This document shows, one piece after another, positions 58,619 through 64,000 of a DNA stretch of 64,000 bases; position 1 is the stretch's first letter; every line of letters starts with the position of its first letter. Origin of the DNA: Granulicoccus phenolivorans DSM 17626 = NBRC 107789 = JCM 15570 (GTDB lineage: Bacteria; Actinomycetota; Actinomycetes; Propionibacteriales; Propionibacteriaceae); NCBI RefSeq assembly GCF_000423085.1, contig NZ_AUHH01000007.1:1-64000 (forward strand). Reading direction: 5' to 3'. The translations under genes and the position numbers were made by a program. The notes below the pieces were generated by a model. The model was not told the origin of the DNA. It was given only the letters and a program-made list of their open reading frames with translations, and made no database searches.

Positions 58619-59697
58619 ACGATCCGGCCGGGCCGGCGCTGCCGGATCTGGGGCACCACGGGGACCGGGAGGTCGGCCCCGGGCTGCTCGACCTGGCGGT
58701 GAATGTCCGGCGCAGCGCCCCACCGCCGTGGCTGGCCGAGATCATCGCCGCCACGATCGGGGACCTCGGGGCCTACCCCGACCCGGCCCCGGCCCGCACC
58801 GCGCTCGCCGCCGCGCACGACGTCGATCCGGCCATGGTGCTGCCGACCGCCGGCGGCGCCGAGGCCTTCACCCTGCTCGCCCGCGCCTACCCCGCAGCCC
58901 CGGCGGCCGTGGTGCATCCGCAGTTCACCGAACCGGAGACCGCCCTGCGCGCGGTGGGCAACCGGCCCACCTGGGTACTGACCGATCCGGCCGACGGGTT
59001 CGCGCTCCACCCGGAGCAGGTGCCCACCGATGCCGACCTGGTCTTCGTCGGCAACCCGACCAACCCGACCGCGGTCCGGCACCCGGCAGCGACCCTGCAC
59101 CGGCTGCTGCGCCCGGGCCGGATCCTGGTGGTCGACGAGGCCTTTCTGGACGCCGTGCCGCTGACCGCCACCGGTACCGAGGCGGACACGATGATCGCGC
59201 CGGACATGCCCGGCCTGGTCGTGCTGCGCTCGCTGACCAAGACCTGGGGGCTGGCCGGCCTCCGCGCCGGGTACGCCGTGGGCGACCCGGCGGTGATCGC
59301 GGCCATGGCGGCCCAGCAGCCGAACTGGTCGGTCTCCACCCCGGCGATCGCGGCGATGATCGCCACCGCCGATCCCGGGCCGCGCGCCGAGGCGGCCGAC
59401 GAGGCGATGGTGCTGCAGCAGTACCGCGACTACCTCGACTCCGGCCTGCGAGGGCTGGGCCTGGCCCCGGTGCCGGGGGTGGCCCCGTTCGTGCTGGTCG
59501 AGGTCGGCCCCGGCGTACGCGAGGCGCTGCGCGCGGCCGGGTTCGCCGTCCGGCGCGGCGACACCTTCCCGGGGTTGGGCCCGCAGTGGATCCGGATCGC
59601 GGTGCGCGAACCCCACCTCACCGACGCCCTGCTCGGCGCGCTGGGCCCGCTGCTGCATCGTGGCCCCCACCCGGGCACCCCGGGCCCGAAGGACTAG
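58615..59697 (+). CDS. CobC/CobD-like PLP-dependent aminotransferase-fold protein (threonine-phosphate decarboxylase type)
   Basis: 360 residues from the GTG at 58615, overlapping the cobO stop (GTGA). Fold type I: GNPTNPT, VVDEAFLD and the PLP lysine in LRSLTKTWGLAGLRAGY. In cobalamin clusters such proteins (CobC, or CobD of Salmonella) make (R)-1-amino-2-propanol phosphate from threonine phosphate, the linker of the nucleotide loop. A histidinol-phosphate aminotransferase is the main alternative, but context favours the former. Confidence 0.88.
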   Translation: MNDPAGPALPDLGHHGDREVGPGLLDLAVNVRRSAPPPWLAEIIAATIGDLGAYPDPAPARTALAAAHDVDPAMVLPTAGGAEAFTLLARAYPAAPAAVVHPQFTEPETALRAVGNRPTWVLTDPADGFALHPEQVPTDADLVFVGNPTNPTAVRHPAATLHRLLRPGRILVVDEAFLDAVPLTATGTEADTMIAPDMPGLVVLRSLTKTWGLAGLRAGYAVGDPAVIAAMAAQQPNWSVSTPAIAAMIATADPGPRAEAADEAMVLQQYRDYLDSGLRGLGLAPVPGVAPFVLVEVGPGVREALRAAGFAVRRGDTFPGLGPQWIRIAVREPHLTDALLGALGPLLHRGPHPGTPGPKD

Positions 59698-59728
59698 AGT
59701 CAACACGCCCCTACCGGGAAGGAACCCC

Positions 59729-60742
59729 GTGATCACGCCCCCCTCCGCCACCGTGTACGCCGAGGCGCTGGCCCGCAGCAACGCCCAGGCCAAACCCACC
59801 GGAGCCCTCGGGCGGCTCGAGGAACTCGGCGCCCGGGTCGCGTCCTTCCAGGGGACTTGCCCGCCGCGCCCCCTGGATCGGGTTCGCGCGGTCGTGCTGG
59901 CCGGCGATCACGGCGTTGCGGCGTACGGGGTGTCGGCGTACCCGGCGGAAATCACCCCGGCGATGGCGTACGCGATCCTCGGCGGGACCGCGGGCATCAA
60001 CGTGCTGGCCCGGCAGGCGAACGCGACGGTCACCCTGCGCGACCTGGCGGTGGCGGTCGAGCTGACCGCGCCGGCGGAGGTGTCGCAGTACAAGGTCCGG
60101 GCGGGTTCGGAGCCGATCCACCTGGCCGATGCACTGACCGCCGACCAGACCCAGCAGGCCCTGGACGCCGGCACCCGGATCGCCCGGGACGAACTCGCCG
60201 CCGGCGCCGACCTGCTGATCGTCGGCGATCTCGGCATCGGCAACACCACCCCCTCGGCCGCCCTGATCGCGGCCACCCTGGGCGTACCCGCCGACACGGT
60301 CACCGGCACCGGCACCGGCCTGGACGAAGCCGGCCGGGCGCACAAGGCTGGCCTGATCCAGGCCGCCCTGGAGCGCACCGGGGGCCATCCCGACGATCCG
60401 GTGGCCCGGCTGCGGGCGCTCGGCTCGGCCGACCTGGCCGCCGGCGCCGCCTGCATGGTCGAGGCCGCCCGCAACGGCGTACCGGTGCTGCTGGACGGGG
60501 TGATCGCGGTCGCCGAGGCGGTGCTGGCGGAGTCCCTGGAACCGGGCGCCAAGGACTGGTTCATCGCCGGCCACCGCTCCCCCGAACCGGGACAGGCCGC
60601 CGGCCTGGAGTGGCTCGGGCTGACCCCGATCCTGGACCTCGGGATGCGGCTGGGCGAGGGTTCCGGCGCGATGGCGGCGGTGCCGGTGCTGCGGGCCGCG
60701 GTGGCGGTGCTGGGCGAGCTGGCGCTGCTCGCCGACCTGTGA
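59729..60742 (+). CDS. cobT: Nicotinate-nucleotide:dimethylbenzimidazole phosphoribosyltransferase
   Basis: 337 residues, GTG behind GGGAAGGAA. PTGALGRLEELG, LAGDHGVAAYGVSAYP, GDLGIGNTTPSAAL and LGEGSGAMAAVPVL with the catalytic Glu are all CobT hallmarks. Makes alpha-ribazole phosphate, the lower ligand of B12. A TAGAGT (59695-59700) in front may give it an extra promoter. Confidence 0.95.
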   Translation: MITPPSATVYAEALARSNAQAKPTGALGRLEELGARVASFQGTCPPRPLDRVRAVVLAGDHGVAAYGVSAYPAEITPAMAYAILGGTAGINVLARQANATVTLRDLAVAVELTAPAEVSQYKVRAGSEPIHLADALTADQTQQALDAGTRIARDELAAGADLLIVGDLGIGNTTPSAALIAATLGVPADTVTGTGTGLDEAGRAHKAGLIQAALERTGGHPDDPVARLRALGSADLAAGAACMVEAARNGVPVLLDGVIAVAEAVLAESLEPGAKDWFIAGHRSPEPGQAAGLEWLGLTPILDLGMRLGEGSGAMAAVPVLRAAVAVLGELALLADL

Positions 60743-60755
60743 TCCCGGAGGGCCG

Positions 60756-61526
60756 ATGAGCCGGTGGCGGGACGGGCTGCGGCTGGCGGTGGGCACGCTG
60801 ACGGTGCTCCCGACCCGGGTGATCCCCTCCCGCGGCATTGCCGGGTACGCGATGGCGCTGGCCCCGATCGCGGTCCTGCCGCTGGGCGGCCTGGCCGCGC
60901 TGGTCGCCGCCCTCGGCTCCTGGGCCCGGCTGCCGGGCCTGCTGACCGGCCTGCTGGTGCTCGGCGCCATCGTGCTGGGCACCCGGGCCATGCATGTGGA
61001 CGCGGTCGCCGACGTCGCCGACGCCCTGGGCGGCGGCTGGACGCCGGAACGGGCCCGGGAGATCCTCAAACGCGGTGATGTCGGGCCGATGGGGGTGACC
61101 GCGCTGCTCCTGCTGCTCGGCTGCCAGGCGGTCGCGATCGGCGAATTGGCCGGGACCGGGGCGTTCGGCTGGATACTGATCGGCGCCACCGTGGTGCTGT
61201 CGCGCTCGGCGCTGGCCTGGTCCGCGCGGGTCGGGCTGCCGGCCATGCCCGGTTCGAGCCTGGGCGCGCTGATGGCCGAGACCCTGCCGCGCTGGGCCGG
61301 CGCGGCCTGGACGCTGCTCGCCGCCGGGGCACTGGCCGCACTCGGCCGGCCGGCCGGCCTGGCGTGGTGGCAGGGGCCGGCCGCCGCGGTGCTGGCCGCG
61401 GTGGTCTGTTGGGGCTTCACCGGGCTCTGCCGCCGACGCTTCGGCGGGATCAACGGCGATGTGATGGGCGCCGGGATCGAATTGAGCTGGCTCGCCCTGC
61501 TGCTGGTGTGTCTCGTGGGAAAATAG
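60756..61526 (+). CDS. cobS: Adenosylcobinamide-GDP ribazoletransferase
   Basis: 256 residues, polytopic membrane protein, ATG behind CGGAGGG. HVDAVADVADALGGG carries the Asp-rich active-site motif of CobS, followed by KRGDVGPMGV. Joins alpha-ribazole (phosphate) to adenosylcobinamide-GDP, the final assembly step, at the membrane. Ends five bases before cobU. Confidence 0.93.
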   Translation: MSRWRDGLRLAVGTLTVLPTRVIPSRGIAGYAMALAPIAVLPLGGLAALVAALGSWARLPGLLTGLLVLGAIVLGTRAMHVDAVADVADALGGGWTPERAREILKRGDVGPMGVTALLLLLGCQAVAIGELAGTGAFGWILIGATVVLSRSALAWSARVGLPAMPGSSLGALMAETLPRWAGAAWTLLAAGALAALGRPAGLAWWQGPAAAVLAAVVCWGFTGLCRRRFGGINGDVMGAGIELSWLALLLVCLVGK

Positions 61527-61531
61527 TGCCC

Positions 61532-62056
61532 ATGAAAACGCTGGTCATCGGAGGCGTCCGCTCAGGCAAATCCGCCCACGCCGAGAAACTGCTGGCCGAC
61601 GCCGATCGCGTCGACTACGTGGCGCCCGGACCGATGCCCGACGAGGGCAAGGATGCGGAATGGGCGGCCCGGATCGCCGCCCACCGGTTGCGCCGGCCGG
61701 CCCACTGGCGCACCATCGAGACCACCGATGTCGCAGCCGCGCTGTGGGCGACGGCGAACCCGGTGCTGGTCGACAGCCTCGGGACCTGGCTGAGCGCCCA
61801 CCTGGATCAGTTGAATGCCTGGACCACCACCGGCTGGGACGGTGAACTGCGCCAGCGGATTTTCGAGACCGCGGAGGCCTGGGCCGCCTGTGAGGAGGAT
61901 CTGGTGATGGTGACCAACGAGGTCGGCTGGACCCTGGTGTCCGAACACGCCTCGGGCCGGCTGTACACCGACTGGCTGGGCCGGATCAACCAACTCTTCG
62001 CGGCCCGCTGCGACGAGGTGCATCTGGTGGTCGCGGGGCGGGTGTTGCAGCTGTGA
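61532..62056 (+). CDS. cobU: Adenosylcobinamide kinase / adenosylcobinamide-phosphate guanylyltransferase
   Basis: 174 residues. P-loop GGVRSGKS at the N-terminus, AHRLRRPAHW with the His/Arg of the guanylylation site, VDSLGTWLS, VTNEVGWTLVSEHASGRLYTDWLGRINQ. Phosphorylates adenosylcobinamide and converts it to the GDP form used by CobS. Its stop overlaps the next start (GTGA). Confidence 0.93.
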   Translation: MKTLVIGGVRSGKSAHAEKLLADADRVDYVAPGPMPDEGKDAEWAARIAAHRLRRPAHWRTIETTDVAAALWATANPVLVDSLGTWLSAHLDQLNAWTTTGWDGELRQRIFETAEAWAACEEDLVMVTNEVGWTLVSEHASGRLYTDWLGRINQLFAARCDEVHLVVAGRVLQL

Positions 62057-63036
62057 TGGGCTGGGCCGACGGCGGCGGCCTCGTCTTCGGCTGGCTGCTG
62101 GACGAGGGAATCGGCGATCCGAAGCAGAATCACCCGGTCGGCGGGTACGGCAACGCGGTTGCGGCGCTGGAGCGCCACACCTACGCCGACTCCCGGGCCG
62201 CCGGCCTCGCCCACCTGGCCCTGGCGGTGCTGCCGGTGACCGGGCTGGGCTGGCTGTTGCAGCGGGTGAGCCGGGACCGGCCGATCACCCGGTTGGTGCT
62301 GACCACCCTCGCCACCTGGACGGTGCTCGGCGGGCGCTCCCTGCAGCGCGAGGGCGAGGCGGTGGCCGCCCTGCTGGCGGCCCACGATCTGCCCGAGGCG
62401 CGCAAGCGGATCCGCAGCCTGGTCGGCCGCGATCCGGAGTCGCTGGATGCCGAGGGGCTGGCCCGCGCCGCGGTGGAGTCGGTTGCCGAGAACACCTCCG
62501 ACGCGGTCGTGGCGCCACTGTTCTGGGGGGCGCTGTTCGGCATCCCGGGGTTGCTGACCTATCGCGCGATCAACACCCTGGACGCCATGATCGGGCACCA
62601 CAACGAGCGCTACGAGCGGTTCGGCTGGGCCGCGGCCCGGCTGGACGACCTGGTCAACTGGGCGCCGGCCCGGCTGGCCGCGCTGCTCACCGTGCCGGCC
62701 ACCTTCTTCAACGGGGGCAATGCCGCGGCGGTGTGGCCGGTGGTCCGCCGGGATGCCGGCAAGCACCCCAGCCCGAACGCGGGTCGGATAGAGGCTGCCT
62801 TCGCCGGGGGCCTGGGCGTACGCCTGGGCGGGTCGAACAGCTACGGCGGCCGGTGGGAGGACCGCGGGACCCTCGGCGACGGTCCCGCGCCGACCCCCGA
62901 CGATCTGCCGCGCACCACGATGCTGTCCGCGCTGGTCGGCGGATTCGCCGCGATGAGCCTGGGGCACCTGGCCCGGGTCCGATCCAACCTGACCCGTCGT
63001 GCCGTTCGGCCGAAAAGTGTCCGACCGCCCGCATAA
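62053..63036 (+). CDS. cobD: Adenosylcobinamide-phosphate synthase
   Basis: 327 residues, membrane protein, GTG at 62053 (ATG at 62056 possible). CbiB/CobD landmarks: GDPKQNHPVGGYG, LVGRDPESLDAEGLARAAVESVAENTSDAVVAPLFW and NTLDAMIGHHNERYERFGWAAARLDDLVN. Attaches the aminopropanol (phosphate) linker to cobyric acid. Last gene of the operon. Confidence 0.93.
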   Translation: MMGWADGGGLVFGWLLDEGIGDPKQNHPVGGYGNAVAALERHTYADSRAAGLAHLALAVLPVTGLGWLLQRVSRDRPITRLVLTTLATWTVLGGRSLQREGEAVAALLAAHDLPEARKRIRSLVGRDPESLDAEGLARAAVESVAENTSDAVVAPLFWGALFGIPGLLTYRAINTLDAMIGHHNERYERFGWAAARLDDLVNWAPARLAALLTVPATFFNGGNAAAVWPVVRRDAGKHPSPNAGRIEAAFAGGLGVRLGGSNSYGGRWEDRGTLGDGPAPTPDDLPRTTMLSALVGGFAAMSLGHLARVRSNLTRRAVRPKSVRPPA

Positions 63037-63121
63037 AGTGTCCAGCAACAGACGTGGTCCGGCCGTGGGTGCCCTCCCGCGTCCGGCCCAGGCCCGCGAC
63101 GACCCGATGAGAGAATGAAGC

Positions 63122-63814
63122 ATGCACATCCTGGTGGTTGATGACGACCAAGCCGTTCGTGATTCCCTCGCCCGTACGCTGCAGTACAACGGTTACGAAG
63201 TCTCCACGGCCGTCGACGGGGTGGAGGCGCTGGCCCGGCTGTCGGCGTCCCGCCCGGATGCGGTGATCATGGATGTGATGATGCCCCGGCTGGATGGGCT
63301 GGAGACCACACGGATGCTGCGCTCCACCGGGAACGACGTGCCGATTCTGGTGCTGACCGCGCGCGATGCGGTCGGGGACCGGGTGGACGGCCTGGACGCC
63401 GGCGGCGACGACTATATGGCCAAGCCGTTCGCGATCGACGAGTTGCTGGCCCGCTTGCGCGCCCTGGTCCGTCGCTCGGGCAGCGGCGCGAACGGTGAAC
63501 ACGACGACAGCACGCTGACCTTTGCCGACCTGTCGATGAACATCGCCACCCGCGACGTGGTGCGCGCCGGTCGCAAGATCAGCCTGACCCGCACCGAGTT
63601 CGCCCTGCTCAAGGCCTTCCTGCAGAATCCGCGCAAGGTGTTGGAGGACTCCTGGTTGCTCAAGGAGGTGTGGGGCTTCGACTTCCCGACCTCGCGCAAT
63701 TCGCTGGAGGTCTATGTGGGCTACCTGCGCAAGAAGCTCGAGGCGCAGGGTGAATCCCGGCTGATCTGGACGGTGCGCCGGGTCGGGTACGCCATGCGCG
63801 AGACCCAGCCGTGA
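63122..63814 (+). CDS. OmpR/PhoB-type response regulator (MprA-like)
   Basis: 230 residues. Receiver domain with VDDD near the start, phospho-acceptor Asp in [12 protein letters not shown] (residue 52), Thr in LTARD and Lys in [14 protein letters not shown]; winged-helix output domain with [31 protein letters not shown]...[15 protein letters not shown]. It resembles mycobacterial MprA, a cell-envelope stress regulator. Followed four bases later by its kinase. Confidence 0.92.
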   Translation: MHILVVDDDQAVRDSLARTLQYNGYEVSTAVDGVEALARLSASRPDAVIMDVMMPRLDGLETTRMLRSTGNDVPILVLTARDAVGDRVDGLDAGGDDYMAKPFAIDELLARLRALVRRSGSGANGEHDDSTLTFADLSMNIATRDVVRAGRKISLTRTEFALLKAFLQNPRKVLEDSWLLKEVWGFDFPTSRNSLEVYVGYLRKKLEAQGESRLIWTVRRVGYAMRETQP

Positions 63815-63818
63815 TGCG

Positions 63819-64000
63819 GTGAGGCTCCCGAGGTTCCGCTTCCGGGCCCCCTCCCTCGCCCGCCGGATCACCCTGCTGACCGCCATCGCGGTGGCGGTGT
63901 CGGCGATCCTCAGCGGTGTCGCCGGGTACTTCAACGCGCAGTCCTCGCTGTACGCCCAACTCGACCAGGAACTGCTCGGCACCGCCGTGGCCACCGCCGA
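63819..64000 (+). CDS. Sensor histidine kinase, N-terminal part (cut by window end)
   Basis: First 60 codons from a GTG at 63819: basic start, one membrane helix (ITLLTAIAVAVSAILSGVAGYF) and the beginning of an extracytoplasmic domain (NAQSSLYAQLDQELLGTA), matching the start of MprB-type kinases. HAMP and kinase domains lie beyond the window. Confidence 0.8.
   Translation, partial: MRLPRFRFRAPSLARRITLLTAIAVAVSAILSGVAGYFNAQSSLYAQLDQELLGTAVATA

Overview
The window is a chromosomal segment of a very GC-rich Gram-positive actinobacterium. Strong G/C bias at third codon positions, GTG starts, a predicted mycothiol-type enzyme, leaderless starts behind a TANNNT -10 box, MprAB-like signalling and PIG-V/GT87-type glycosyltransferases all point that way; Propionibacteriales is my best guess from general appearance, not from a search. 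No insertion sequence, prophage, rRNA operon or CRISPR array was seen. I count about 60 genes, one tRNA, one riboswitch and nine copies of an 80-bp palindromic repeat.

Layout. 1-825: non-coding, an imperfect duplication of about 460-520 bp carrying two copies of the 80-bp repeat. 0.8-4.5 kb: a membrane-anchored trypsin-fold protein that has lost its catalytic triad, an HCxxGKDRTG tyrosine phosphatase, and a DUF2079 membrane protein. 4.5-11.3 kb: a YhgE/Pip protein and an MMPL transporter carrying a degenerate ABC-ATPase tail, facing a divergent TetR gene across a palindromic operator, then a second TetR gene. 11.4-14.6 kb: a 57-codon leaderless gene, a cytochrome P450 and a GMC oxidoreductase in one operon, flanked by direct copies of the repeat. 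14.8-21.9 kb: AlkD-like DNA repair protein, a double GT-C glycosyltransferase, a bifunctional class A PBP and a DUF805 protein.

21.9-38.4 kb is a mosaic of small transcription units: tRNA-Ala, vapBC, an AbrB protein coupled to a membrane-anchored hydrolase, two RibD/DHFR-fold reductases, a desaturase, a lipoprotein esterase, a frameshifted quinone oxidoreductase opposite its likely XRE regulator, an AhpD-like protein, GH15 and GH3 glycosidases, an L7/L12-like small protein, a TetR gene coupled to a mycothiol-type isomerase-fold protein, and OsmC. 38.5-43.1 kb is a complete liv-type ABC importer. 43.2-52.7 kb: CPBP protease, aroQ, a PfpI-fold protein without its cysteine, a nickel/peptide-type ABC importer divergent from an ArsR gene, a pair of SMR (Gdx-type) exporters behind a guanidine-III riboswitch, an alpha/beta hydrolase and an aldo-keto reductase. 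52.9-57.9 kb: a CopB-type copper ATPase with a CsoR-like operator, a TetR gene and a lipoprotein class B PBP. 58.0-63.0 kb: late cobalamin synthesis operon cobO-cobC/D-cobT-cobS-cobU-cbiB. 63.1 kb to the end: MprA-like response regulator and the start of its kinase.

The signals least explained by standard annotation are the 80-bp palindromic repeat family, mostly sitting at gene 3' ends and twice copied together with the last ~25 bp of the neighbouring gene; about seventeen genes whose start codon lies 6-7 nt behind a TANNNT-like box; and an over-represented palindromic octamer, GCGTACGC.
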